Assembly (NCBI RefSeq): GCF_014650435.1
Contig: NZ_BMUY01000007.1
Coordinates: 124,001-188,000 of the forward strand
DNA length: 64,000 nt
Direction of reading: 5' to 3'
Origin: Streptomyces tendae
GTDB lineage: Bacteria > Actinomycetota > Actinomycetes > Streptomycetales > Streptomycetaceae
Shown here: positions 25,382 to 33,800 of the stretch, piece by piece
Position numbering within the stretch: the first letter of the stretch is position 1
Layout of the letters: each line of letters starts with the position of its first letter
Made by a program: the position numbers and the translations under genes
The notes under the pieces: model-generated
Database searches by the model: none
What the model was told of the DNA's origin: nothing
What the model saw: the letters and a program-made list of their open reading frames with translations, nothing else

Positions 25382-25975
25382 TCAGGAGCCGCCCCCTGCC
25401 AGGGCGGCCAGGTAGCCGTCCAGCAGCTCGACCTGCCGCTCGGGCGTGAACGTCGCCGGATCGATGAGGGCCTGGACCACCAGGCCGAGGACGAAGGACT
25501 GCGCACCTGCCGCGATCTGTGCGGGGTCGCCCCGGGGCAGTTCACCGAGATCCTGTGCGGCCGCCACCCGGGCGCGCAGCCTCTCGCGGCCCTGGGCGTA
25601 CTTGCGGGCGTAGTCGGCGGACAGGGCGGGGTCGGAGAGCGCGGCGTCCCAGGACGAGACCCAGACGCGGTTGCTGTCGACGGCCTCGGGGGTCAGCGGC
25701 AGGATGTCCAGCAGGGCGTCCCTGAATGCGGCGAGGCCCTGGCCGGCCTCGCGGCGGGGGCGCGAGAGGGTGCGCTGTTCCAGCAGGTCGAGGGCGTACT
25801 CGACCAGGGCACGCTTGGTCGGGAAGTAGTGCGTGAGCAGACCCGTGGTCGCCCCGAGCTCGGCGGCGACGGCGCGCAGGGTCAGGCCGGCGAAACCGCG
25901 GGTGGCCATGACGTGCCAGACCGCCGCGGAGACGTCCCGCCGCCGGGCCTCGTGATCTCCCTTGGAGCGTGGCAT
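25382..25975 (-). CDS. TetR family transcriptional regulator
   Basis: The 197-residue protein has the helix-turn-helix LRAVAAELGATTGLLTHYFP at about residues 30-50 and a TetR_C-type helical domain. ATG 25975 (MPRSKGD) is preferred; ATG 25990 is in frame but neither has a clear ribosome site. It is divergent from the GNAT gene at 26040, and a tandem pair of palindromes lies between them. Repression of the acetyltransferase and of itself is the natural reading. Confidence 0.86.
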   Translation of the reverse strand: MPRSKGDHEARRRDVSAAVWHVMATRGFAGLTLRAVAAELGATTGLLTHYFPTKRALVEYALDLLEQRTLSRPRREAGQGLAAFRDALLDILPLTPEAVDSNRVWVSSWDAALSDPALSADYARKYAQGRERLRARVAAAQDLGELPRGDPAQIAAGAQSFVLGLVVQALIDPATFTPERQVELLDGYLAALAGGGS

Positions 25976-25994
25976 GCGGCCACGGTACATTGAC

Positions 25995-26023
25995 ACAACA
26001 AGTGTTGTGCAACAAGTGTTGTG
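25995..26023. promoter_or_regulatory. tandem duplicated operator
   Basis: The 14-base unit CAACAAGTGTTGTG occurs twice back to back, at 25996-26009 and 26010-26023. Each unit holds an inverted repeat: ACAACA-AG-TGTTGT at 25995-26008 and CAACA-AG-TGTTG at 26010-26021. The pair sits between divergent TetR and GNAT genes. Confidence 0.75.
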
Positions 26024-26039
26024 CAAACGGGGAGGCCCC

Positions 26040-26699
26040 ATGTTCTCGATGTCGCTGGGTGACGCTGCGCGCCTCGGTCCGCTGGAGGTGTGGCAGGCCG
26101 AGGAGTTCGCCGGTCATCTGGACCGGGCCCGTGAGCACATCCGCCCCTGGGTCGGGCCCGCGTTCGTCACCGACGACACGGAGGGAGCGCGGGCCACACT
26201 GGAGCGGTACGCCGCGCGCCAGGCCGGCGACGGCGCCCGCCTGTACGGCATCTGGTACGAGGAAGTGCTGGTCGGCGGGGTGATGTTCACCGCCTTCGAC
26301 GCGGCCTTCGGCACCTGCGAGATCGGCTGCTGGCTGGAGCCGTCGGCCGAGGGCCACGGCCTGATCACGCGGGCCTGCGACCTGTTGCTGGACTGGGCCT
26401 TCACGACCCGGGGGCTGCACCGGGCCGAATGGCACTGCCGCGCGGACAACGAACGCAGCGCCGCGGTGGCCGAACGGCTCGGCATGACCCTGGAGGGCGT
26501 GCGACGCGAGGCGTGGCCGTACGAGGGCGTGCGTTACGACAAGCAGGTCTGGGCGGTGCTGGCCCCGGACCGGCGACCGTACGAGGGGCCTCGCGAGGCC
26601 GGCGCGGGGCGTACGGGCTGTGTGCCCGTACGCGCGCCCCGCTCCCTGCCGCGAGGGCGGCCCCGTCAACGACTGGCCCCTGTGCCCGGATCAACGTGA
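26040..26699 (+). CDS. GNAT acetyltransferase, RimJ/RimL type
   Basis: The 219-residue protein is a RimJ/RimL-like N-acetyltransferase. It has GIWYEEVLVGGVMFTAFD, IGCWLEPSAEGHGLITRAC (acetyl-CoA-binding region) and HCRADNERSAAVAERLGM followed by EGVRREAW. Substrates in this group range from ribosomal proteins to small molecules. ATG 26040 has GGGGAGG five bases upstream. The last 40 residues are Pro/Arg-rich and unlike the family end (VWAVLAPDRR), so the original stop may have been lost and the tail read through from intergenic sequence. Confidence 0.87.
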   Translation: MFSMSLGDAARLGPLEVWQAEEFAGHLDRAREHIRPWVGPAFVTDDTEGARATLERYAARQAGDGARLYGIWYEEVLVGGVMFTAFDAAFGTCEIGCWLEPSAEGHGLITRACDLLLDWAFTTRGLHRAEWHCRADNERSAAVAERLGMTLEGVRREAWPYEGVRYDKQVWAVLAPDRRPYEGPREAGAGRTGCVPVRAPRSLPRGRPRQRLAPVPGST

Positions 26700-26701
26700 C
26701 G

Positions 26702-26859
26702 TCACTGCGGCTGGGTGGAGATCTGGATCAGGTTGCCGCAGGTGTCGTCGAAGACGGCGGTGGTGACGGGGCCCATCTCCAGGGGCTCCTGGGTCGTCGA
26801 CGGTGAACTGGGCGAGGGGGATCCCGTCCGGCCTCGAGCACCGCGAGGTGCTGCGAGAC
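26702..26859 (-). pseudogene. remnants of a VOC protein and an ArsR regulator
   Basis: The minus strand at 26702-26790 reads EPLEMGPVTTAVFDDTCGNL then IQIS to a stop, the typical last strand of a VOC-family protein. Just upstream, in another frame, LAQFTVDD looks like its preceding segment. Further upstream, 26827-26859 reads VSQHLAVLEAG, which matches the recognition helix of an ArsR-type helix-turn-helix. No complete frame joins them. They look like fused fragments of an ArsR/VOC pair after deletion. Confidence 0.4.
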
Positions 26860-26892
26860 CCCTGCACTTGCCTATCAAACGGGCCTGCGGGC

Positions 26893-28014
26893 TCACATGC
26901 CGTGCTCCGTGAACAGGTCGATCAGGCCCTGGGCCGTGTTGTCGGCGGAGTCGAGTCCGGGCATGTCGTCGGTGGCCCACTCGGCGCTGCGGGGGAACAA
27001 GGCCCGTTCGTACGCGGTCAGTGCCCCCTCCACGTCGTCGGGATGCTCGGCGAGGGCCCTGCCCAGTTCCGCGCCGTCGAGCATCGCGAGGTTGGCGCCC
27101 TCACCGTTGGGAGCGGAGAGGTGGGCCGCGTCGCCCAGCAGGGTCACCCCCGGCACCCGGTCCCAGCGGTGCCCGGTCGGCAGGGCGTGGAGGGAGCGCA
27201 GGACCGGGGCGACGTCGCTGTCGGTGATCAGTGCGGTGAGCTCCGGCGCCCAGCCCTCGAACTCGCGGGCGATCCGCGCGGTGGCCGCGACCGGATCGGT
27301 GAAGTCGACGGCGGCGAACCAGTCCCGCGGCCGGGCCAGCCCCACGTAGGCGTGCAGAGTGTCGTCCTTCTCCCGGTGGGCGAAGATCTCCTTGCCCGGC
27401 GAGGGAGCGATCAGCATGCCGCTGCCGACGGCCTTCGCGGCGGCCGGGTGTCGGGATCCGGAGTCGAACAGGTAGGTCTCGACGACCGACTTGCCGATGT
27501 ACTCGGGTGTGGCGGAGGACAGCAGTGGCCGGACGCGCGACCACGCGCCGTCCGCACCGACCAGCAGGCCGGTGACGGCGGTGCCGCCGTCGGCGAACGC
27601 CACCTCGTGGCGCCCGTCGCCCAGGGAGCGGACACCGCTGACCTTGTGCCCCCACCGCACGGTGCCGGCCGGCAGCGAGTCGAGCAGGATCTGACGCAGG
27701 TCACCGCGCTGGACCTCCGGACGGCCGCCGGTCCCGTCGTCGGGCTGGTCGAGCAGCACGGTCCCGTCCTCGTCGAGTACCCGCATCGCCTGGCGGCCCT
27801 CCAGCACGATGGCGCGGAAGTCCTCCATCAACCCGGCTTCCTCGAGCGCGAGTTGTCCGTTGTAGTCGTGGATGTCGAGCAGTCCTCCCTGTGCGCGCGC
27901 CGAAGGGGAGGAGTCGGCCTCGTAGACGGTGACCGCAATCGCGTGGACATGCAGGACGCGGGCCAGCGTCAGTCCGCCGAGCCCGGCGCCGATGATCGTG
28001 ACAGGGGTGTGCAT
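26893..28014 (-). CDS. FAD-dependent monooxygenase, TetX-like
   Basis: The 373-residue flavoprotein opens with the dinucleotide-binding motif VTIIGAGLGGLTLARVL. It continues with ARAQGGLLDIHDYNGQLALE and EVQRGDLRQILLDSL, both close to TetX, then the second FAD motif GVTLLGDAAHLSAPNGEGA. It should hydroxylate an aromatic or polyketide substrate using NADPH and oxygen; tetracycline inactivation is possible but unproven. ATG 28014 has AAGGAG six bases upstream. Length is normal for the family. Confidence 0.88.
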   Translation of the reverse strand: MHTPVTIIGAGLGGLTLARVLHVHAIAVTVYEADSSPSARAQGGLLDIHDYNGQLALEEAGLMEDFRAIVLEGRQAMRVLDEDGTVLLDQPDDGTGGRPEVQRGDLRQILLDSLPAGTVRWGHKVSGVRSLGDGRHEVAFADGGTAVTGLLVGADGAWSRVRPLLSSATPEYIGKSVVETYLFDSGSRHPAAAKAVGSGMLIAPSPGKEIFAHREKDDTLHAYVGLARPRDWFAAVDFTDPVAATARIAREFEGWAPELTALITDSDVAPVLRSLHALPTGHRWDRVPGVTLLGDAAHLSAPNGEGANLAMLDGAELGRALAEHPDDVEGALTAYERALFPRSAEWATDDMPGLDSADNTAQGLIDLFTEHGM

Positions 28015-28181
28015 GGTGACTCCTTCGCTGTCGGACCGTCCGGCTGGTTCCGGTCGGCCACGTCCCGAAAGGTGCCAGCCGCCACCGACGAGTCACCGAC
28101 AGCCGACCGACAGCCGCCGACAGCGCTCCTACGCGGCGGCGACACGGCACCGACACCGCACGACTCGCCGCGACGCGCACG

Positions 28182-28727
28182 TCAACGAGGACGTCGGCAA
28201 CCGACCCGGGCCGCGGTGTCGGGGTGCAGGTCGAGGGTCCAGTTCTGGCCGACGAGGTGCTGGCCGTAGCTGTGGTGGCGCTCCTCGTCCGCGAGGGTGA
28301 AGCCGAAGCCCTGGTAGATCCGGCGCGCGGCCACGAGCACGTCGTTGGTCCACAGCGTCACCCGCTCGTAGCCCGCCGCGCGGGCGAAGGAGAGGCACTC
28401 CTCGACCAGCCGGGTTCCGAGGCGGAGGCCCCTGCCCTCCGGGGTGACGAGCAGGATCCGCAGCTTGGCCACCTCCGGCCGGTCGCCCGCGACGAGGAAG
28501 ACGCAGCCCACGCGCCGGCCGTCGACCTCGGCGATCCAGCCCGCCTCGCGGGCCGGATCGTGCCGGGTGGCGTAGTCGGCGACGATGTTGGCGACCAGTG
28601 CCTCGAAGTCGGTGTTCCAGCCGAACTGCTCGTCGTAGGTCTCGCCGTGGGCCATCACCACCCACCCCAGGTCGCCGGGCCGGTCGGCGCGGCGTACGAC
28701 GGCGTTCCTCTGATCCTGCTGCGGCAT
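28182..28727 (-). CDS. GNAT N-acetyltransferase
   Basis: The 181-residue protein has a GNAT fold with AGWIAEVDGRRVGCVFLVAG, the acetyl-CoA loop LLVTPEGRGLRLGTRLVEEC and the end motif YQGFGFTLADEERHHSYG. It resembles the acetyltransferase half of MarR-GNAT fusion proteins but stands alone. ATG 28727 has GGGAGAG about seven bases upstream. It is divergent from the TetR gene at 28800 across a strong palindrome. The region 28015-28181 behind it shows only GC-rich sequence. Confidence 0.87.
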   Translation of the reverse strand: MPQQDQRNAVVRRADRPGDLGWVVMAHGETYDEQFGWNTDFEALVANIVADYATRHDPAREAGWIAEVDGRRVGCVFLVAGDRPEVAKLRILLVTPEGRGLRLGTRLVEECLSFARAAGYERVTLWTNDVLVAARRIYQGFGFTLADEERHHSYGQHLVGQNWTLDLHPDTAARVGCRRPR

Positions 28728-28765
28728 GTGGTGCTCTCCCGGCCCCCGTGGTCGTTCCACCGATG

Positions 28766-28789
28766 TAACTGAAACAGTCGTTTCAGTTA
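28766..28789. promoter_or_regulatory. TetR operator between GNAT and TetR genes
   Basis: Ten-base arms TAACTGAAAC (28766-28775) and GTTTCAGTTA (28780-28789) are exact inverted repeats with a four-base centre. It lies 11-39 bases from both divergent starts. Confidence 0.75.
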
Positions 28790-28799
28790 GGCTAGCCCC

Positions 28800-29390
28800 A
28801 TGCCCCAGGAAGCGCCAACCCCCTCGGCCCGGCGGAACGAACTGCTGGAGGCCGCCTACCGGTACGCCCTCGCCCACGGACTGGCCGACCTGTCCCTGCG
28901 CCCCCTGGCCGACGCCGTCGGCTCCAGCCCGCGGGTCCTGCTCTTCCTCTTCGAGAGCAAGGACGGCCTGCTGCGCGCGCTGCTCGCACGGGCGCGCGCC
29001 GACGAGCTGGCGCTCCTGGACCGGGTCGGGCGGCCCGATCGACCCGCGGGGCTGGCGCCGGCCGTCGAGCGGGTCTGGACATGGCTCGCCGCGAAGGAGC
29101 ACCGGCCGTTGCTGCGGCTGTGGGCCGAGGCCTACGCACGCTCACTCACCCACCCCGAAGGTGCCTGGGCCGGGTTCGCCCGTGCGACGGTGGACGACTG
29201 GCTCGGCGTCCTGGCCGGGTTCCAGGCCCCGTCCGAACGGGACAGCGAGGGCGGTGCCGTTCGCTGCACCCTGGCCCTGGCGGTCCTGCGTGGTGCACTG
29301 CTCGACCTGCTCGCCACGGACGACGAGGAGCGGCTCACCGCGGCCGTCGCGCATCAGCTCGCCCTGCTGCGCGACGGTGCGTCGAGGTGA
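28800..29390 (+). CDS. TetR family transcriptional regulator
   Basis: The 196-residue protein has the helix-turn-helix LRPLADAVGSSPRVLLFLFE at about residues 39-58 and a helical C-terminal domain. ATG 28800 has no ribosome site; TAGGCT at 28788-28793 is placed as a -10 element whose transcript would begin at or near the ATG, so translation may be leaderless. It faces a GNAT gene across a perfect operator and is followed by an OsmC gene five bases after its stop, so it may control both. Confidence 0.86.
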   Translation: MPQEAPTPSARRNELLEAAYRYALAHGLADLSLRPLADAVGSSPRVLLFLFESKDGLLRALLARARADELALLDRVGRPDRPAGLAPAVERVWTWLAAKEHRPLLRLWAEAYARSLTHPEGAWAGFARATVDDWLGVLAGFQAPSERDSEGGAVRCTLALAVLRGALLDLLATDDEERLTAAVAHQLALLRDGASR

Positions 29391-29395
29391 CTAGT

Positions 29396-29845
29396 GTGAA
29401 CGACATGAGCGAACACTCGGAGCGTTCCGTCGTCGTCGAACGCACCAGCAGCGGCCGGTTCGTGGCGACCAACACCCGTGGCGGATCGATCGAATTCGGT
29501 ACGTCCCCGGACAGCGGCCCGGACACCGGGTTCACCCCCGTCGAGCTGTTCCTGGCCGCGATCGGCGGCTGCTCGGCCGTGGACGTCGACGCCGCCACCG
29601 GCCGTCACGCGGAGCCCACCCGGTTCTCCGTGACGGTCAGGGGAGACAAGGTCAGCGACGACCTGGGCAACCGCTTGACGAACCTCGAGGTCGCGTTCAC
29701 GGTGACCTTCCCGGACGGCGAGGGAGCGGAGCGCGCCCGCTCGATCCTGCCCCGCGCGGTCAGGGCCTCCCACGACCGGCTCTGCACCGTGAGCAGGACC
29801 GTCGAGGTCGGCACACCGGTGACCACGACGGTCACCGACGCCTGA
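29396..29845 (+). CDS. OsmC family protein
   Basis: The 149-residue protein has the two redox cysteines of OsmC/Ohr-type peroxidases, in FLAAIGGCSAVD and SHDRLCTVSRTVE. These proteins reduce organic hydroperoxides with lipoyl or thiol donors. GTG 29396 is chosen because GAGGTGA lies five bases upstream; ATG 29405 would leave 14. It probably shares a transcript with the TetR gene in front. Confidence 0.87.
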   Translation: MNDMSEHSERSVVVERTSSGRFVATNTRGGSIEFGTSPDSGPDTGFTPVELFLAAIGGCSAVDVDAATGRHAEPTRFSVTVRGDKVSDDLGNRLTNLEVAFTVTFPDGEGAERARSILPRAVRASHDRLCTVSRTVEVGTPVTTTVTDA

Positions 29846-29864
29846 CACCCGTGCGGGGTCCGCG

Positions 29865-29883
29865 GGGCACCTTTGAGGTGCCC
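29865..29883 (+). terminator. terminator hairpin after the OsmC gene
   Basis: GGGCACC (29865-29871) pairs with GGTGCCC (29877-29883) across the loop TTTGA, 20 bases past the stop codon. Confidence 0.6.
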
Positions 29884-30008
29884 GGTCCCCGTTCGGCCAC
29901 GGCCCAGGCCACCCGTTCGGCCCGATCTCGGCCCCACCGGACCCACCCGCGCCATACTGGTGCAAACAGGGTGAAATCCGGAAAGGGCGAGTTCACGGAG
30001 GCGCAGCG

Positions 30009-30701
30009 ATGCAGCAGCACGCCGAGAACGGCGGCGACCACCCGACGGACGCCGCGCAGGAGCCGGAGCCGTACGACGACGAGGTGTACGACGACGAGGT
30101 GTACGACGCGGGGCCGCCCTCGCAGGAGCGCGGCCCCGACGTATACCTGGACGTTCCGCAGCTCAAGGTCGACGAGCTCAACCTCGACGTGGAGAACCTG
30201 CGGGCCCGGGTGTCCCTCCGGGCCGAGGTGCTCGACCTGCTCAAGCTGAACGTGGGCGCCGACGTCGCGCTCGACCAGGTCCACCTCGGCATCTCGGGAG
30301 TCGAGGCACAGGCCCAGCTCAAGGTCCGCCTGGACAACGTCGCGCTGATCATCAACCGGGTCCTCACCACGCTCGACCGCAATCCGCAGATCCTGGAGGA
30401 CCTGGCCCGCGGCGTCGGGTCGGCCGTGGACGACGTGGGCCGGGGCGCCGGGAGCGCCGTCCGGGAGGTCGCGGAGGACGCCGGGTCCGCGGTCGAGGAC
30501 ATCGGCGGCAGCGCCGGTGAGGCCGTCGGAGAGGTCGCGCGGGGCGCGGGCGGCGTGGCGGCGCGTCGGACGGCCGGACGGGCCGGCCCTGACGCCGAGA
30601 GCGGGCGATCGGCCGGGCGGCCCCGCACCCGCGACGAAGCGTCCGGGGCCACGCGGCCCGTCGGGCGCCGGGGTGTCAGCAAGCGCGAGGAGCCGCCGTG
30701 A
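30009..30701 (+). CDS. conserved hypothetical protein with amphipathic helical repeats
   Basis: I do not recognise a named family in this 230-residue protein. The N-terminal 40 residues are acidic and carry a duplicated DDEVYDDEVYD segment, encoded by a short DNA duplication. The core (about residues 45-130) is a regular amphipathic pattern: VYLDVPQLKVDELNLDVENL, then RAEVLDLLKLNVGADVALDQ and LNVG-like strands. The C-terminal third has Gly/Ala/Val-rich repeats (VGSAVDDVGRGAGSAVREV) and a basic tail. ATG 30009 has GGAGG at seven bases. It overlaps the next reading frame's possible GTG start. Confidence 0.72.
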   Translation: MQQHAENGGDHPTDAAQEPEPYDDEVYDDEVYDAGPPSQERGPDVYLDVPQLKVDELNLDVENLRARVSLRAEVLDLLKLNVGADVALDQVHLGISGVEAQAQLKVRLDNVALIINRVLTTLDRNPQILEDLARGVGSAVDDVGRGAGSAVREVAEDAGSAVEDIGGSAGEAVGEVARGAGGVAARRTAGRAGPDAESGRSAGRPRTRDEASGATRPVGRRGVSKREEPP

Positions 30702-30713
30702 ACACTCACGCCG

Positions 30714-31013
30714 TTGTCCCCGCCCCCTGATGCCTCCGCCGGGCACCCGGCGGGTTCCGGCCCTTGCGTCTCCTTCGACGCGGTCGTCAGCGGCGACCGG
30801 CTGCGCTTCGAGCGGGCGCCACGGACCCGGGTCTCCTTCACCGGCACCGGGGCGCGCGAGTCGGTGTCCCGTACCGGGCGGGGCAACCTCCCCCTGCGGG
30901 TGGCCCCCGGGCAGGACTACCGCGAGGTGACCGTGGAATACCACCTCGCCAGCCGTCTCACCGGGGCTTCGGAGGAGGGGCGGGTGCCGGACGACGACGG
31001 CCCGTCGACCTGA
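30714..31013 (+). CDS. small hypothetical protein, start uncertain
   Basis: The open frame encodes about 99 residues, with SFDAVVSGDRLRFERAPRTR and DYREVTVEYHLASRLTG as its clearest parts; the family is unknown to me. The only start in frame is TTG 30714. A GTG at 30698-30700 overlaps the previous stop as GTGA, as in a coupled operon, and would give MNTHAVVPAP then TGA in a different frame. A one-base change in the C-rich run near 30717-30729 would join the two, so either a frameshift or a sequencing error is possible. Confidence 0.5.
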   Translation: MSPPPDASAGHPAGSGPCVSFDAVVSGDRLRFERAPRTRVSFTGTGARESVSRTGRGNLPLRVAPGQDYREVTVEYHLASRLTGASEEGRVPDDDGPST

Positions 31014-31014
31014 G

Positions 31015-31066
31015 CCGGGCCACCCGGGCCGGGACACCTGAACCGGGCCACCAGGGCCGGGACACC
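31015..31066. repeat. two 24-nt direct repeats, period 28
   Basis: CCGGGCCACC followed by a GGGCCGGGACACC stretch occurs at 31015-31038 and again at 31043-31066 with one mismatch. The second copy forms the left arm of the hairpin at 31056-31081. Confidence 0.7.
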
Positions 31067-31081
31067 CGCGGGCGTCCCGGC
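31056..31081. terminator. terminator-like hairpin between convergent genes
   Basis: GCCGGGAC (31056-31063) pairs with GTCCCGGC (31074-31081) around a ten-base loop that itself contains CCCGCGGG. It lies 17 bases from the metE stop. Confidence 0.55.
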
Positions 31082-31097
31082 CCGGCCGACTTCTCGC

Positions 31098-33416
31098 TCA
31101 GGAGGCGGGCAGTTCACCCCGGACGGTGCGGGCGGCGGCGACCAGGTTCTCGAGCGAGGCCCGGGTCTCGGACCAGGCGCGGGTCTTCAGGCCGCAGTCG
31201 GGATTGACCCACAACCGTTCGGCGGGGATCGCCTCGAGGCCGGTGCGCAACAGGTCCGCGGCCTCGCCGGCGCTCGGGACGCGCGGGGAGTGGATGTCGT
31301 AGACCCCCGGTCCGGCCTCGCGGGGGTAGCCGTGGGCGGCGAGTTCGCGGGCGACCTGCATGTGGGAGCGGGCGGCCTCCAGGCTGATGACGTCGGCGTC
31401 GAGGTCGTCGATGGCCTGCACGACGTCGCCGAACTCGGCGTAGCACATGTGGGTGTGGATCTGGGTGTCCGGGCGCACGCCGGTGGTGGTGAGCCGGAAC
31501 GCCTCGGTGGCCCACGCCAGATACGCCGCACGGTCGGCGGCCCGCAGCGGCAGCGTCTCGCGCAGCGCCGGCTCGTCGACCTGGACGACCGCCGTCCCGG
31601 CCGCCTCCAGGTCGGCGACCTCGTCGCGCAGGGCGAGGGCGACCTGGCGGGCGGTGTCGGCGAGGTGCTGGTCGTCGCGGACGAAGGACCAGGCGAGCAT
31701 GGTGACCGGCCCGGTGAGCATGCCCTTGACGGGGCGATCCGTCAGCGACTGGGCGTAGGACGTCCAGCGCACCGTCATCGGCTCGGGCCGGGAGATGTCC
31801 CCGGCCAGGACCGGCGGACGGACGTAGCGGGTGCCGTAGGACTGGACCCAGCCGTGCCGGGTGGTGAGGCAGCCGGTGAGCTGCTCGGCGAAGTACTGGA
31901 CCATGTCGTTGCGTTCGGGCTCGCCGTGCACCAGGACGTCGATGCCGGTCTTCTCCTGGAACGAGATCACCTCCTGGATCTCCGCCCTGATGCGCTCCTC
32001 GTAGCCGCCGGTGTCGACGCGGCCCGCTCGCAGGTCGGCGCGGGCCGTACGGAGTTCGTCGGTCTGCGGGAAGGAGCCGATGGTCGTCGTGGGCAGCAAC
32101 GGCAGCCCGAGGCGGGCGCGTTGCGCCGCGGTCCGTTCGGCGTACGGCTGGGAGCGGCGGGTGTCGGCCTCCGTCACTGCCTCGGCGCGGGTTCGTACGG
32201 CCGGGTCGCGGGTGATCGGTGATCCCGCGCGGGAGGCCAGGTCGGCGCGGTTGGCGGCGAGTTCGGCGGAGACGGCGCCGGTGCCCTGGGCGAGGCCCTT
32301 GGCGAGCGTGACGACCTCGGCGGCCTTCTGCCGGGCGAAGGCCAGCCAGCGCCGGATCTGCGGCTCGATGTCCCGCTCGGCGGACGCGTCGAGCGGCACG
32401 TGCAGCAGGGAGCACGAGGCGGCCGCGTCGACCCGGTCGGCGAGCCCCAGGAGGGTACCGAGAGTGGACAAGGACTTCGACAGGTCGTTGATCCAGACGT
32501 TGCGGCCGTCGACGACTCCGGCGACCAGGCGCTTGCCGGGCAGCCCGCCGACCGCGGCGAGTGCGTCGAGGTTGGCTTCGGCCGCCCCGGTGAAGTCCAG
32601 GGCGAGCCCTTCGACCGGCGCCTTGGCAAGGATCGCGAGCGCGTCGCCGAGCCGGTCGAAATAGGAGGCCACGAGCAGCTTCGGCCGGTCGGTGGGGGTG
32701 CCGAGCACGCGGTAGGAGCGTTCGGCGGCGTTCAGTTCGGCCGGGGTACGGTCCTGCACCAGCGCGGGCTCGTCGAGTTGCACCCACTCGGCGCCGGCCG
32801 CCCGCAGATCGGCGAGGACCTCGGCGTACACGGGCAGCAGCCGGTCCAGCAGCGTCAGCGGTTCGAAGTCGGCGGGCACGCCGGGGGCGGGCTTGGCCAG
32901 GAGGAGGTAGGTGACGGGGCCGACCAGCACGGGCCGTGCGTTCAGCCCGAGAGCGAGGGCTTCGGTCAGCTCGGCGACCTGCTTGGCGGAGTCGGCGGTG
33001 AAGACGGTGTCGGGGCCCAGCTCGGGGACCAGGTAGTGGTAATTGGTGTCGAACCACTTGGTCATCTCCAGCGGCGCCACCTCCTGGGTGCCCCGGGCCA
33101 TGGCGAAATAGCCGTCCGTCGCTTCGGCGTCGACGGCGGCGCGGTGCCGCTCCGGGATCGCGCCGACCATGACGGTGGTGTCGAGGACGTGGTCGTAGTA
33201 CGAGAAGTCGCCGGTGGGCACCTCGTGGAGGCCGGCGTCGGCGAGCTGCCGCCAGTTGCTCCGCCGGAGTCCGGCGGCGGTGGTCCGCAGGGCCTCGGCG
33301 TCGACGCGCCCCTTCCAGTAGCCCTCGACGGCCTTCTTCAGTTCCCGGTTGCGACCCTGGCGCGGGTAGCCGTACACGGTGGCCCGTGTCGCCACGGCTG
33401 CCGACTTCGCTGTCAC
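31098..33416 (-). CDS. metE: cobalamin-independent methionine synthase
   Basis: The 772-residue enzyme transfers the methyl group of 5-methyltetrahydropteroyl-polyglutamate to homocysteine to make methionine. The N-terminal barrel runs to about residue 400. The C-terminal barrel starts near LPTTTIGSFPQTDELRTAR and contains the homocysteine and zinc region, with HGEPERNDMVQYFAEQL, HTHMCYAEF and NPDCGLKTR (the histidine, glutamate and cysteine ligands of MetE). Length is normal. GTG 33416 is fixed by AAGGAGAT just upstream. A cobalamin riboswitch precedes it, so B12 should switch the gene off. Confidence 0.96.
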   Translation of the reverse strand: MTAKSAAVATRATVYGYPRQGRNRELKKAVEGYWKGRVDAEALRTTAAGLRRSNWRQLADAGLHEVPTGDFSYYDHVLDTTVMVGAIPERHRAAVDAEATDGYFAMARGTQEVAPLEMTKWFDTNYHYLVPELGPDTVFTADSAKQVAELTEALALGLNARPVLVGPVTYLLLAKPAPGVPADFEPLTLLDRLLPVYAEVLADLRAAGAEWVQLDEPALVQDRTPAELNAAERSYRVLGTPTDRPKLLVASYFDRLGDALAILAKAPVEGLALDFTGAAEANLDALAAVGGLPGKRLVAGVVDGRNVWINDLSKSLSTLGTLLGLADRVDAAASCSLLHVPLDASAERDIEPQIRRWLAFARQKAAEVVTLAKGLAQGTGAVSAELAANRADLASRAGSPITRDPAVRTRAEAVTEADTRRSQPYAERTAAQRARLGLPLLPTTTIGSFPQTDELRTARADLRAGRVDTGGYEERIRAEIQEVISFQEKTGIDVLVHGEPERNDMVQYFAEQLTGCLTTRHGWVQSYGTRYVRPPVLAGDISRPEPMTVRWTSYAQSLTDRPVKGMLTGPVTMLAWSFVRDDQHLADTARQVALALRDEVADLEAAGTAVVQVDEPALRETLPLRAADRAAYLAWATEAFRLTTTGVRPDTQIHTHMCYAEFGDVVQAIDDLDADVISLEAARSHMQVARELAAHGYPREAGPGVYDIHSPRVPSAGEAADLLRTGLEAIPAERLWVNPDCGLKTRAWSETRASLENLVAAARTVRGELPAS

Positions 33417-33597
33417 GGAGATCTCCTTCGCGAGATGAATCCCTGAGATCCCGGCGGCGGGACGAGAGCGCGAAGGAGCGACGGACCGGACGGCCACGAC
33501 CCGCGCGGCACAAGCACGGCCGCTCCGTCCGATGTGTACGCCGACCCGCCCTCGAGGTCACCGGGATGTCCGCGTACGGAACGGGTCCGTACCCGGG

Positions 33598-33800
33598 CAG
33601 GTGGCAGGTCTTCGGACTCGCGGGCGTGTCCTGACGACGTCAGGGTTCCTACTGGCCGTCGCTTCCCGGGCCCGGTACCTCGGACCCAGTGCGTGTGACG
33701 GCGGTCGTTCCCGCTCACCGCTGCGGGGCAGTCCCGGATTCCCACCGGGTTCCCTCTTGCGACACCCCGCCTGGCTGACGGGGCGAACCAGCTGCACCTG
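33598..33800 (-). promoter_or_regulatory. cobalamin (adenosylcobalamin) riboswitch of metE
   Basis: The minus strand carries the conserved cobalamin riboswitch blocks in order. A 5' stem comes first, then GGGAACCCGGTGGGAATCC, then GGGACTGCCCCGCAGCGGTG. The 3' end is the B12 box, GTCCGAAGACCTGCC, at about 33603-33617. The domain ends about 180 bases before the metE start. B12 binding should prevent expression of the B12-independent enzyme. The remaining 33417-33597 is expression platform and leader. Confidence 0.93.
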
